This document shows, in pieces, positions 15,887 through 28,534 of a DNA stretch of 64,000 bases. The DNA comes from Cokeromyces recurvatus (Eukaryota; Mucoromycota; Mucoromycetes; Mucorales; Mucoraceae). Position 1 is the stretch's first letter, and each line of letters begins with the position of its first letter. The stretch is from positions 525,001 to 589,000 of the forward strand of contig NW_026251403.1 in the NCBI RefSeq assembly GCF_025118155.1, written 5' to 3'. A model generated the notes under the pieces. That model was not told the DNA's origin. It saw only the letters and a list, made by a program, of their open reading frames with translations, and did not search any database. Made by a program: the position numbers and the translations under genes.

Positions 15887-16610
15887 TAAATCGAGATCTA
15901 TAATTAATTGAGGCTCATAAAGAAAAAAAAAGTAAATCTCAATAAATAATAACTATAAATAATTATAATGTAAAAACAAAACTGATCACTAAGAGCTAAA
16001 ATCACCCATATACAGAAATCAAGAACCTCCTAGCAGAGAGTTCTCTTCCGTGATAGAAATGAAAACAATTAGAGCATTATACTCATTAACGTTATACAGA
16101 TATTTGCAAAAAAAAAAAAAAAAAAAAAAAAAAGATCATACGTTGTTATGACAGCAAACAACGAAAATGCGTAGTTACTTGGTTGCCTTTGTTACAGTCT
16201 TCGTTTTCTTTTTTTTTAGTATTCATGCATGTATATGTTTTACTTTTTAAGAAACAAAATAAAAAGAGCAAAGCATAGAAGAAGAAAAAAATATGGAATG
16301 AGATATAGTAAATGAAATAAATATCACTCGTATTAATAAGAGGTCATTATTCTCTATTAAAATTTCAGTAGGTAATATCGGTTAAACTGTATCTCATTAC
16401 TGCTTATATGACAATTAAGAATCATTACGTTGTCCTTATTGTTATAACTTGTATAATATTATTTCAATGATGAACTATTCCCATTATTTATATCAAAAGT
16501 AAAATTGTATTCTAATGTTATGATGATCTGCTATATATAACTCCGCATTTAAAGCGCATATAAAAATTTGTATGCCAATATTCCTTTTTTTTTTTTTTTT
16601 TCGAGTAATC
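14586..16610. other. Gene-free divergent promoter region (GCN5 / RAD51C-like)
   Basis: This 2-kb AT-rich stretch separates two genes transcribed away from each other. It contains several long homopolymers (A run near 14840-14871, T run of 40 nt at 15846-15885, A run near 16109-16133), a TAA/AAT microsatellite near 15684-15713 and GAAA repeats near 14880. No supported exon or RNA gene is visible. Confidence 0.5.
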
Positions 16611-17101
16611 ATGTCTTTAAACGAAATAATACCATTACCCTCATTACAGCAAAAATTAAGAGATGCAGGTTACGACAATTTAGAAGAAATAAAAAGAGAA
16701 AGCGTTTATAATCTAACACGAAGTACATTTCTATTTATATATATATATATATAACTATTTAGATCTAATTATTATTTTTTTTTTACTGATCGCACTTAGA
16801 ACTTCAGCTAAACAGAGAAGAAGTGAAAATATTAATAAAGATTAGTGATAAAGGTAAACAACATGAAACCTAATTGTCTATATAATAATAATAATCGTAA
16901 TTATGCTGATATATACTATGTGCATAATATTTTATATAGAAACCAAGCTGAAGAGAACCTTTGCTGAATTGCTTACTGCGGAAAAGAAATATAGTATATC
17001 AACAGCTTCAAAAAACTTTGATAAATTATTAGGAGATGGTATACCGCCTTTTAAAATAACTGAAATTTGTGGTGAATCAGGCTCAGGGAAAACACAACTC
17101 T

Positions 17102-17138
<37 letters not shown>

Positions 17139-18498
17139 ATTTATTTACATTCATTAGTATGCAACTTGCTATAAATGTACAGTTATCCCAAAGTGAAGGC
17201 GGTGTTCACGGTGAATGTATTTATATTGATACTGAAGGGTCATTTCAATCTTCACGGATTGTTAGTATGGCTAGCAATAAATACGATATCGAAAATATAT
17301 TAAAGGGTATTCATTTATTTCGAGTTCATAATCATGCAGAGTTAATTGCTTTGATACGACAATTACCAGATATTTTAAAGGAATATCCGAATATAAGACT
17401 GATTATAATCGATTCAATTGCGTATCATTTTAGGCTAAATACATTGGATTCTCGAACACGTATTTCTATATTGGATTATATAGCACAATCATTGATTGAA
17501 ATAGCTCATATTCATACTTTAGCTGTAAGTTTATCATATCATCTAATATACGATCACTAATAATGGACTCATCAGGTAGTTGCTTCAAATCATGTTACCA
17601 CAGATGGAACAGATATTACATGGACACCTTCATTAGGTTCTTCATGGGGGTATTGGTGTGCTAAACGTTTATTTTTATTTCGTAAGCGTGAATTTCGTTA
17701 TGGCTATTTGTATAAATCTGTAGAAAATGCTGGAAGTCAGCCAGCACAATTCTGCATCAAGGTAAAATGTAACCTTGTATACATATATATATATATATAT
17801 AGGAAGTCTAATACTTAATGCATCTATTTTAATAATAGTCAGAAGGTATAGTTGATCCAGAAGAAGATGAGGTTGAAATACCAAAGTTAGAAAATAAAAT
17901 ACAGGAAGAATTGAATGATAAAATTGAATCAACTTGGGAAGAAATGAAGAACATAGAAATTAAACAAGAAGACGATTTTTGGAATGAAGATATTTTGTCA
18001 CAAATAGCTGATAAAACTGAAGCAATCAGTAATAATAATAAAAACTTGGCTTTAACGAAGCCCTCAGCTCAAGAGAAGACGACGGAGGAAAAGGAATTGA
18101 TGAGTTCATCATCACAATTAGCTATAAGTTCCATTTCGTCTTTATCGTCTGAAGAAAATATATCTGATACGTCAGTTCATGATATAAATCAATATAAAGT
18201 GCCTAAGAATACAGTAAATGTAAATGAAAAAAGGTTATGCGATATATCTGATTCTGACAGTGCAGTATTGAAAAAGATTAAAACTACAAATGATACACAT
18301 AACATGAATCTAGTTGATGATCATCATAATGAAAGCACAGCCAACGATAACCAAAGTCAGCAAGAGCTGCTTTCAGTTGAATTAACACCCACTTCTTCTT
18401 ATAAAAAACTAAAAGAAAACTTTGCAAAAGATTGTCAAAGTGATTCAGAAGAAGAACTGGATTTGGACTTTATAATGAATGCAGAAAGTTATTTTTAA
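16611..18498 (+). CDS. RAD51C: RAD51C-like recombinase paralogue with long acidic tail
   Basis: Six exons (16611-16722, 16800-16853, 16940-17102, 17158-17524, 17576-17761, 17839-18498) give 513 residues. A short helical N-terminal region precedes the RecA/RAD51 core. Walker A is [10 protein letters not shown], split by an intron that begins GTAAAA and runs into about 30 A residues. IYIDTEGSF, the Walker B strand [12 protein letters not shown] and [11 protein letters not shown] follow, in the order and spacing of RAD51C. Rad51 paralogues help load RAD51 at breaks and stalled forks in the nucleus. The C-terminal ~200 residues are not part of the fold: acidic, Ser/Asn-rich and probably disordered, so the protein is longer than animal RAD51C (~376 aa). 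The orthology call rests on the [16 protein letters not shown] and LGSSWGYW segments; Rad57 or XRCC3 are less likely. The gene converges on TRAP-alpha. Confidence 0.85.
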
Positions 18499-18657
18499 AA
18501 GAAAAAATTAACTTTGTAAATAATAACAAAAAAAAGGGAACGCAACATAGCTTTTTTAGAGTATAAGTTTTATTATTAAATTACCTTTTATTTTTTTTTA
18601 TTTTTCTCACTATGTACTCATATAATACATATGCATATGATACGCATTTATTTTATT
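18499..18657. terminator. Shared 3' region of RAD51C-like and TRAP-alpha genes
   Basis: This is a 159-bp AT-rich gap between convergent stop codons with T and A runs. Both polyadenylation sites should lie here. No perfect AATAAA was singled out. Confidence 0.4.
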
Positions 18658-19815
18658 TTACTTGCGAGAAGTGGTAGTTCTCTTCTTCATCTTTGGAGAA
18701 GATTTTTTGGGACTATTCAAGTTAAGATTATGTTCGGGAATCCAAGATTGATCCAAAACCATTTCACCCTTTTCATCACGATGAGTAGGTCGTTCAATTG
18801 TTTCTTCAACCTTCTTTGTTCTCTAAAAGAAGTAGAGAAGGGTGTAAGATAAAAAAAAATTATAAACATATCCTCAAACTTAGTAAGTTTAACTTTTACC
18901 TTTTTAGATTTCTTTGAATCAGCAAAGAAAGCTTCACGAATAATATATGCAACACCGGCAGCACCTGCAAGAAGAACACCATAAAGAACAATACTGATTT
19001 ACAAAATTAATTTAACACATGTACATCATCTATGATCTATTTATTGCTTTACTTACAGTTGAATATCAAACCAAGAACCTTCAGGATCAGTCACAGTAAT
19101 TGTGCCGTTGAAACCAACAATACGGCTGACAGTTTGCTATTTAATAAGTACTATAAATATCTAAACTACTCCTCCATCCTTACAACATATATAACTTACT
19201 TCATTCAATAAATCAACGAAAACAGTTAAACCATGTTCTCCAGGAACATATTCCGAATAAAAGTTATAAGGAATTTGAAGAGTTGAACCTGCTTCAATAA
19301 CTTTACCATAACGAGTTGCAGTCAACTATACATTATATAAAGTCAAAACAAAAAGAAAGAAAAAATAAATATTCCTAAATGGTGTACTTACATTTCTAAT
19401 AATCTTAGAATAATCATCTGCCTTTGTTATATGTCCACTAACAGCAAATACAGTATAGGGTGTCTTTTCTTTATTGACAACGTCCAAAATAACCTTATTA
19501 CGTTGACCATTAACAATCACTATTTAAAATGTGATGATGATGATGATGATTAGATGACGATTATATCATGATGATTATATGATGCTGATTAATAATCTCT
19601 CGTCCATTTATACTTACAGCCAAAGGGGTTATCTGGGAATTGAGCAGTAACTTCAACGTCAGTAGCCACATTGGATGTTTGAGCAGAAACTATTGAATAC
19701 AACCTAAATTAATCACTGAAAACTAGGAAATGTAATTTCGCGTTTGATATGATACTTTACCAAGACCTGCAACCAATGTTAAACCAAGTGCCCAAAATGA
19801 AGTAATTTTTACCAT
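18658..19815 (-). CDS. Translocon-associated protein subunit alpha (TRAP-alpha/SSR1)
   Basis: Seven exons (19815-19761, 19689-19618, 19519-19392, 19325-19200, 19136-19057, 18993-18900, 18822-18658) give 239 residues. A signal peptide (MVKITSFWALGLTLVAGLVS) is followed by a luminal beta-rich domain: VEVTAQFPDNPFGLIVNGQ, VILDVVNKEKTPYTVFAVSG, STLQIPYNFYSEYVPGEHGL. One transmembrane helix (IVLYGVLLAGAAGVAYII) and a basic cytosolic tail (SKKSKKRTKK, ending KMKKRTTTSRK) complete the topology of TRAP-alpha (yeast Irc22 is a distant relative). The protein sits beside the Sec61 channel in the ER and assists translocation and membrane-protein topogenesis. No odd features were seen. Confidence 0.9.
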
Positions 19816-19949
19816 TACAAATTATTATAGAGAAAAAGAAAGTTTAAAAAAAAAAAAAAAAAAATACACGAAAAAATAATAGAAAAATGTTTGTTCGGTG
19901 TTGATTGGTAATTTTTATTTATGTTTTTTTTTCAATTTCCGTTTAAATC

Positions 19950-20503
19950 TTATATTTGGTAATCTTCATAAGGTGCAACTTGCTGTAAGGGTTCTTCGAG
20001 ATGTCTTTTTAAAACTTCCGCTTTTGTCTTTATAATCCCTAGATCTACATTAACATCTCCAACTAGACATAATATCATAGCACTTATCCCTGTAACAAAC
20101 ACGATTCCCTCCTATATAAATATATACATTGTACATATAAGTTTTCAATTGACAAGCGAATTACAAAATTTATATATGTTTATATGTATATATTTTACTT
20201 CACACTGCAGTATTTGAAATTGAAGATTATTATATAACTCTACATTTCTCTTTTTATAGGTATTCCATATATTAGTTGAGATAGCAGAAGTAGCAGAATA
20301 TATTGCAACATCTCTGTCATTATTTGCTGCAAATGATATTAATGATCCTTCGTTAGTCATTATCCTAATAAGTGACGTGAATGATCTAGGTTAAATGGAT
20401 ACTTTTTTTTTTTTCTTTCTTGTATGATTCATTACATTGCAGCTTTAACACCATTATTTAATGATTGTCGCAAAACCTGGGATATAACTTTTGGCTTTAA
20501 CAT
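19950..20503 (-). CDS. LAMTOR2: Ragulator subunit LAMTOR2 (roadblock/LC7 fold)
   Basis: Three exons (20503-20436, 20364-20199, 20111-19950) give 131 residues, close to the ~125 residues of animal LAMTOR2 (p14). The N terminus MLKPKVISQVLRQS aligns with human MLRPKALTQVLSQA. TNEGSLISF, ATSAISTNIWNTY, LQFQILQCEEG and the C-terminal LEEPLQQVAPYE match the family segment by segment. LAMTOR2 forms a roadblock heterodimer within Ragulator and helps anchor Rag GTPases and TORC1 signalling at the lysosome or vacuole. It lies 134 bp upstream of and on the same strand as TRAP-alpha. The small second residue group (AAMIM) is restored across the first intron. Confidence 0.92.
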
Positions 20504-23140
20504 TATTTATTTATTTTTATAAAGAATTAAAATAAAAATTACAAAAAAGAAAAAGAAAATATGGCTATATATTTAATTAAAATCATATTTTATTATTAAT
20601 TTTTTTTTTATACAACCAATGGGCACGTAGCTATAAAAACTAATTTGCCTTATCAGTAGTTCAAAAAAAAAAAAAAAAAAAAAAAGCTAATAGAGACTTA
20701 AACCCCTTTTAAGACAGAGGTGGAAGAGTAAATGCTAGAGTTAGAGGAATTGTTTCGAGGGGAGATAATGGGTTCGGATAATCAGCCAATCAAAGAAAGA
20801 ACCAGTGTTGGAGAGAGGAAAGGGATCATTAATTGTTCAAGGTATTTGCAATTGGCAGTGTATATGGAGCAATGAATAGAATAAGACGACTTATTGAATA
20901 ATGGATTAGGATGAAAAAACAAAAAAACAAGATGATAGACGACTATGCGGTAATCATGCAAGAAAACGTCAACAGATACGACAGCTCATCGCTAGTTAAT
21001 ATAGTACAAGATGAATTGTTAAGGTATTATGACAAGTTGAAAGGTATTTGGGGGTGGTGGAAACGATCTGATCGTATTTCGTTCAAACTGCTTAGAAGGA
21101 AGGAAAAATCAAGTTGACTTGACGAGGTGCTGATCAAAATTATCAATCAAAGGAATATATCTTTTCCAAAGAGGAGCTTTGGACAAGCAGTACCATTGTG
21201 AATGATTGGTAGAGAATTGAAGATGATGCGGGAAACAAAGTATCTACTGGAAAGTATAAAGAGCAGAAGATGTATTGAATTTGAAGTATATTTATATCTT
21301 TATGCACACAAGGGAGCTTAGTGGGATGTAGTAGTACTATTTTTATGAAAGAGGTCGAATGACCATTCAATTTGCAGAGGAGACAAGTGTTTGATATTAT
21401 TATTTTTTTTTGGGTCTTGATGGTTTTTGAGTTGGAACAGTTTATTGCCAAATCGTATTCGAGCTATTAACAAACTATTTGTAGATAAAGCAGAGAGTAA
21501 ACTAATTTATTAAAGCTAGATTGGTTGATATCAATAGAAGCCATCTGATTCATAGTGGATGAAGCTTTATTAACATTGTTTTGAACCGAAGAGCAGGTGC
21601 TTAGGAAACCATCAAGTTGAATAGGTGTACTCAAGGAAAAGTAAAGTGTTTTTTTTTGGGGGGTATAGGAGTGTTGTAGAGTATGTAGGATTATGCTAAT
21701 GGCTTAGGAACAACGATAATACATTTTTGTGGATTCTATCTGTATTCTAATCTATAGCTCTGATCCTTACAAAGATTTAGTGAAGCTTGCCAGGTGAAGG
21801 AGGTTTCAGATATCAAAACTATACCATCAGCATATAATAAATAAAATAACTGTAGAACTGATTGGACCAGATTGTTATTATTGTAGTTGTTTTTTACAAC
21901 CAAGTTAATAGAAATAAACCATCATTTTTTTATATAATAAAGAGGTTATTGAAATAAGGCCAGCATATTACACTTCGTAGCATACTATTTATTCTACACT
22001 CAGTTTTAGTATTAGTCATTGTTAAAGTGTTCGTACATTATGATAATAAGAAGAATTTAATAAGATAAAATGACTGTTATATTCAATTAAATAACCATTT
22101 ATAAACACACATATTATATATACTTCAATGATGATGAATACTGTTATATAATAATATCTCATATAATTATGATGCTAGTAATATACGAGTAATTAGTACT
22201 GTTACTATAGCTGAAATACTCACTATGAATTAATATTGATAAGTTATTGCTTACTCCAAAAATAACACTTTATTCTATTTTGAGTAATAATAATAGCGCA
22301 ACGAATAAATGTATAAATGTAGAACAATTCGGAGATAACAATTTTACGTGATTCTTTATTACATTACTAGTCTTTGCTTGCCAAGATCCTATTTCTATTA
22401 ATATTACTCCCCTTGTAAAAATATATAGAAAATCTTCCTTATTTTTCCATACTATTTTCCTTTGGTATAATTTTATATTATATAATCTTCAATAAACTAT
22501 ACAGGATTTTTCACGGATTTGTCTTTTGTTTTTTACCTTTTTGCGGTCAAAATGCTTCAATTATACAACAGAGTCATTAGAATACATGCTGTTAGTTGGT
22601 TATTAAAAGTCACCTTTTTTTTTATTTGCAATAACAAAACTTATTATATATATAAAAGAAAGAACGGTATAGCTATATAGTATATGCTGCTCACTAAAAG
22701 GCTATACTATATTACTTATGACTCTATAAGAAAACGTAATTCTATCATTTATATGGGTAAAACAACATCATGAGATAAAATAGAATGATCCCTTTTTTAA
22801 TAATAATAAAAAAATGAGAGAAAAAGAGCCAAGTAAGGTATATACTACTCTATTGCTTTGTATATAATATATATCGAAAAGAAAAGAAAATGAGTCAACA
22901 TAAAAAAGTAGAAAATTGGATACAATATGTATGACTATATCTTTTTAAGAAGAATATGTTACTATACTATTTTACACATATAGAGATATGCAAATATATT
23001 TCAGTTTTCCTTCTATATCTTATTAAATCTGGAAAATATATTTTATAAAAATAGTCTCTGCTAAATAATATGTTATATAATTAGTGTCTGCAATCTACTA
23101 CTTTTCCAAAAAAAAAAAAAAAAAAAAATTCTTATAAATA
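20504..23140. other. Gene-poor stretch with possible decayed repeat
   Basis: No intact gene is supported. Between about 20,700 and 21,860 the sequence is visibly less AT-rich than its surroundings and has fewer homopolymers, but stops occur in all frames; short frames at 20911-21117 (+) and 21143-21451 (-) match nothing I recognise. This looks like a decayed mobile element or gene. From about 21,900 to 23,100 the sequence is very AT-rich and empty. Confidence 0.4.
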
Positions 23141-24238
23141 TTAAAAATGACTATTCCTTCCAGTATAAAAGAGATAATCTGTATAGTCAGCATCATTGTG
23201 TGTATAAAATGTCTTGATGTTGTATGTGTTTTGTTTATGTTTAAGTTTAATTCTTTCGGAGAGATCAAAATTAGCAATAAATGCGATCAAATCATTCGTA
23301 TTTTCTGCTAGCGCAACAGCGTGGCCAATAGCGTTTGAAAACTCACTTGCTGAAATAAAGGGTCCCTTCCGAATTTTTCGATATGTTTCTAATGTATCTA
23401 TCGTATTTACTTTTTCTACAGTAAAATCAGACAGTGCTTCAATAAAATGAAGATATGCCAAGCTTGGATGAATCTTTTAAATTTGACAAGTTAAGTAACT
23501 TCATGTTTCAAGTAGTGTATCGTCTTTCATTCCTTGGAGTCTGCCATTAGGGGAAAAGCGGATAGCAGTACAATCAGTGCCAATAGCATCTACAATAGCA
23601 TCTAAAGTTTCTAAAGATAATCTTGCTCTATTTTCGATACTACCACTATATTTGTCTGTTCTTTTATTGACAACCGAGCTAACAAATTAATCTAGAAGGT
23701 ACCCATTAGCATTATGAATCTCAACACCATTAAATTCGGCCTCAATAGCATTGAGAACAGCCTATCGGTAAATCCTCACTCATTCTTTAACTTCATGCCT
23801 CTCAAGTGCACGAGTCGTTTCATATTCCCTTCAATCATTGACTTTTTCTACCTGGGATTGGAGTCTCTTAGGAAGAGGAAACAATAGGTTCATAATTAGG
23901 AGTTAAGCTAGATGAATCAGCTCGGCCAAGGTGCTACAATTGTAAAAATAGAAAGACGCCCTTTTTATGAACAACGGACGTTATTTTTTCTTATTCCTTT
24001 ATTTGTTCTTTAGTATATAACCGGGTATATGGTGATATCTATCTACTAGTCTACTAATAAAAGTTGCTTCAGAAACAAGTAAACCTCCAGGGCTAGTTCG
24101 CTGTGAATAATAATCTACTAAAAGTTGTGTAAGAACGGATTCTAAAGTGGCTCTAAATCAAGCTAAAGGAGAAAACTCAATACAATGCTGAAGCTGGTTA
24201 CGCCCTATTTTTATAGGCGAAAATACTTTTAATGACAT
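23141..24238 (-). pseudogene. Old Yellow Enzyme family (NADPH dehydrogenase) pseudogene
   Basis: Reading leftwards, the start of an OYE protein is clear: MSLKVFSPIKIGRNQLQH followed by FSPLA, an in-frame TGA where the family has Thr, then FRAT and SPGGLLVSEATFIS. The middle retains GVEIHNANGYLLD, the substrate-binding histidine region, followed by an in-frame TAA where Gln is expected. The C terminus (open frame 23461-23141) retains YRKIRKGPFISASEFSNAIG, NTNDLIAFIANFDL, THNDADYTDY. Frameshifts and several more stops lie between. OYEs are FMN-dependent ene-reductases. With at least two stops inside the core this copy cannot make the enzyme; introns do not explain the stops. It lies 370 bp downstream of the peptide transporter pair. 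Confidence 0.85.
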
Positions 24239-24607
24239 GAGGCATAAAAAAAAAAAAAAAAAAAGGGACAGATATGATTTGCTATTACACGAAGATTAAA
24301 TTTATATATACAGCATGTTTTTAATATCTTTTTTTATAACAAATTAAATCAGTATACAAGTACATGAAGCTTATTTTTCATTGATTAAATGGGATATAAA
24401 AACTGTTTATTAGATTAATAAAATAATAGCTACTATAAAATTAGATATATAAATATGTATATATCTTCTATATATAAATATGATTTAGGAGATATGCCAA
24501 CGATGGTGAAAAAAAAAAAAAGAGGGAGAAGGATAATATAATTAAATGTATACATATTATACAATTAAAAAAAAATAAAATAAAATAAAATACAAAGTTA
24601 AACTAAT
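24239..24607. other. 3' flank of transporter copy A
   Basis: This AT-rich stretch carries an A run near 24246-24264 and no coding exon. It holds the 3' untranslated region of the upstream-lying peptide transporter gene and the former promoter side of the OYE pseudogene. Confidence 0.4.
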
Positions 24608-26465
24608 TTATACAGCTGATTTATGGTCAGCATCATAATCAATATCATCAATTTCAGCAGTAGCATTCTTTTCACGAGCAATAGCATCTTCTTGGACATC
24701 TGTAACGTCATTCTTTCTGTGACAGAAATAGAAAAGAGGAGCACAAATACCCATGGCAATTGAAATACCGGCATACATCCATTTAAGCTTAGGGTTATAT
24801 GCGACAGAAACAAGGGCGAAACCAAGAATAGAACCGAAACAATTTGTTAATAAAAAGATAGCCATAACTAATGATTTCATCTTCTCAGGTGCCTTTCTGT
24901 AAGCATATTCAAGACCAGTAATGGAGGCAAAGATTTCTGAAATACCGATCAAGATGTAAGCAGGAATAATTAAGGCAGCAGAGACATCATTCTTATTGCT
25001 ACCACTGGGGTTATCATAATAAGGACCAGAGTTATAAATAATAGTTTGAACACCAGCAGCATAAGCCATAGCGAAGGCAGCGAAAACAAAACCACTTGTG
25101 ATACGAGCAATAGGACCAAAGTGGAAACCCATTTTACGAATACCAGGATAGATAACGCTATCCATAATGGGAATAAAGAGAACAAGCGTCAAAGGATTAA
25201 TATTTTGCATAATATCGTTAGGAACATTGCCAGTTTGCATAGTAGCAGTCATAGAAACCATATTACTTGTCATTTGAGAGTAACAAAGCCAGTAAATAGG
25301 ATACCAACAAAATACAATACAAGCCTTTAAAGTACGACGAAGTTCATCAATAAAGACATCATCCCAGGTAGCTTTAGCAGCAAGTTCTGGATTTGAAACA
25401 GCCAAGTTAGAAGGTTTACAACCTTCTAAACCTTGTTTAAAGGAAATTTTGATAATCTTAAATACTTCAATGAAAATTGATCCACGAGGAGGATTCTTGA
25501 CATAAATATTTTTACCAGCTAACACAATCAAGATACAAGGAATGAATACTAATGTAGGCAAAAGGAAGGCAGGCCAGAAACCACAATTCTTTTCGATAAC
25601 GACAGTAGAAATAGCAGCAAGTGAACCAACGTTAATACCCCAATAGAACATGTTAAAAAGCTTTTGATAGGTAGCTTGAGGTGATACGATGACACGAGTG
25701 ACACCAGCAGAAGAGATATCACCATTAGCAGGAAGATCACCCTCATCAGAAGCATATTTTGAAGAAGCTTTCGATTTAATTGTTTTAATGTATGGTTTAG
25801 TTGCACCATATTGTTCAGCAACAAGTGGGGACACATTCGATTTAATACCACCAGCAGCAAGACCGATAATGATGATTGCAACAATAAAACCTGGGAAAGT
25901 AGCACCAGAAGCAATTGCAGCAGGAATAGAAGTTAAAGTTAAAATAACTAGACCAACAAAATAAATACAGGCAAAGACAAGAATTGTTTTATATTTGCCC
26001 CAGTATTGATCAGCAATGATAGCACCAATAATAGGAGTCACATAACACCAGAATTGAAAGAAAGTATTTAAAGCAGTAGCTGTTTGTTGACCTTTACCCA
26101 TTGCACCTGGTAAATCAGCGGGATCTATATAAATATAAAAAAGAAGATTAGTTTATAAAATAATAATGAAAAAAATAAAAAATTAAAAAAAAAAAAGATA
26201 AAAGAGTTTGTAAGAACTTACAACTTCCAGGATCAGGGTTTTCAATATAATTTTGAAATGGACCCGTTAAACCATAGTAAGTAAATCTTTCACAGAATTC
26301 AATAAGAATAACCAAATAGGCAGCTTTAGGAATACGATCTGCTACTTCTCTAAGGTTTTTGTAATCCTCTTCAGTAGGTTCAATATATAATTCTCCATTG
26401 TCAGAGGTTTCAAACCCATTTTCATATTTTTCGACTACAACATCTTGCTTTTCTTTTTCGCTCAT
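24608..26465 (-). CDS. POT/PTR2 family di- and tripeptide transporter, copy A
   Basis: Two exons (26465-26222, 26124-24608) give 586 residues. Proton-coupled oligopeptide transporters import di- and tripeptides across the plasma membrane using about 12 transmembrane helices. The diagnostic ExxERFxYYG motif appears as EFCERFTYYGL in exon 1, and the second PTR2 signature as FNMFYWGINVGSLA. Many hydrophobic helices are evident (GFIVAIIIIGLAAGGI, AGKNIYV region, LVMAIFLLTNCFGSILGFAL). A hydrophilic insert (KTIKSKASSKYASDEGDLPA) sits between early helices, as in fungal Ptr2. Copy B lies 2.1 kb upstream on the same strand with the intron in the same place and phase, so the pair arose by tandem duplication. 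Ptr2 genes are commonly induced by peptides and repressed by good nitrogen; no such site was assigned here. Confidence 0.93.
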
Positions 26466-28534
26466 ATTATTTTAAAATAATAATAATAATAATAATAATA
26501 AAAAGTGAACTAATGAAAAAGAAATATAATAAAAAAGTAGACTCTATATATATGCTCATTAAATCAATAAAAAAATCGAAATACGGAGTTTTAAAGAATA
26601 AATAAATGTTTTCTATTGTCCAACCTTTACTTTCTTTTCTTTCTATTTTAAAAAAAAAATTAGAAATTCTATCTTATTAAACACATAAACACGTACACAT
26701 AATAATTGTGTACGTACTAATATTAATCCTGGGAACTTTATATATTGTTGTACGCTCTATACTAGTAGATTTACGTAGAAGATAAACTTAATTTTATTGC
26801 ACGATCATTTAAAGATTTTTTTTTTATTTTATTTAACATGTAATTAAATAACGAAAAGGTACACAAATCAAGAGATTAAGTAAAGTATCATTGATTCGAT
26901 TAAACTTCATACTTTAATATTTATTGATAACCAATTATAATAATTATAACAATCTTTTTTTTCTATTGAAAAGACCACTAAACTATTTTTTCCTTTTTAA
27001 ACAATTAAAAAGAAAAAAAAAGAAGCTGTGTTTTAAACTGAAATCAAACTTTTTTTTCATGCTTGTGATAAGATTTGTTTAAAATTACTAAATACAGTCT
27101 TAAAAAAAAATGAATAGTAATTGTCGGAATTTGAAAAAATATCTGTCGTTTTTACTTTTGTTGATCGTCGTTTATAGGAAGAGATATTGTCGTGATAGAC
27201 ATCAATCGCATTTCCTCTCACTCTTTCACTCTCTCGCTTGTCACATTTCCTCTCATTCTCTCACATTCATTTATTCAGAGAAAATGAAAACATGATTTTT
27301 CTTTTTTGGTAAACCTAATTTCCTACATCATCAAAATTGTATAACCATAACTATGATATTCATGTAAATACGTTACAAGTGACTGTAAACAAAAGTAGTA
27401 GAAAATGAGCCATTTCAGGTTTAAAAAGATAATATGTTTATCCTTTTTTTTTAAAAAATAAATGAGTGTAGTTAAAAGAATAAGTGGTAGATTCAATTGC
27501 CTCGATTGTCACAGTAAACCTTCTACTTTTAGGACGTTCAACAATCACATAATTCAACTCAAAATCGCTTACTCTATCGTCATTACAATGTAATAATTGC
27601 CTTTGATGCACTAGATCAATCAAAATCTGATAAAAGAAAATTATGTTCAGCAAGATTGAGAAATTGAAACCAATACTAATATCATTAGAAAATGGAAAAA
27701 AAAAAGGGCACTACATGCTCGCCTCTCCAGAAACAGTTGAGCATTTTCTTGCAGACCAGTTGGCTTGTCTGCAAAGGCAACCAACTCCAAATAGACAGAA
27801 ATACAAAATTCTGTTTTATCAAAGATGATTACAAGCCGATAAGTTCGACAATTAGGAGCTTATATGTAGCTATACTAGCAATCTTATGTATTTTATAAAT
27901 TTTGTAAATCTCAAATGAAAAGGAAAAAGAATATAAGAGTTTATAAAGCCAACAAGTATTAAAAAAATCCTATCAGGGCAAGAGTAACATTTAATGAAGT
28001 TCATTTGTGTTTTTCCGAAGGTTTAGTTTAGTTTTCATTTTAGCAATCCTTTTTCTATGAACAGCAATCAACAAAAATAAAAACGACAGATATATTTCTA
28101 CAATTAATATTTTTTCTCTTTTCTTTTTTTTATCAGCCGGACTGTACAATAATTTGCATGTGTTTACGGGTCACATTAAACTTTTTTTTTTTTTTCGATT
28201 TTATTCAAAAAAAGAAGCTATTTTGTTTTACGACAAATATCTTTTTTTGGTTATTTTCTAACTTTAAATTATCAGTAATACATTTTGTATATATGAGTAT
28301 TGTTTAATATATTTGAATATATTATGTACATCAACTCTTTTTTTTTTTTTTTTTTTGACTTATTTAATCTAATATTTTCTAGTTATAATATTATGATTTA
28401 TTATGTAATGTGTATGAAAAAAATCTATCTTCTCTAGTAGAAGTAAAAATGATAATTGGTATAAAATGACACATGAAAATAAATTTATATTACGTTTGTA
28501 TATACATTCTTTTTTTTCTTTCTTTCTTTCTTTT
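26466..28534. other. Spacer between the two transporter copies
   Basis: About 2 kb with no supported gene. It holds the promoter of copy A and the 3' end of copy B. Open frames near 27438-27653 (-) and 27643-27898 (+) are short and unrecognised; a less AT-rich patch at about 27,700-27,840 could be a relic. Poly(T) runs occur near 28184 and 28340. Confidence 0.4.

Noticed and set aside
24598..25964. Several Leu/Val-rich frames overlapping the transporter gene
   Set aside because: They are alternate-frame shadows of the hydrophobic helices of the POT transporter.
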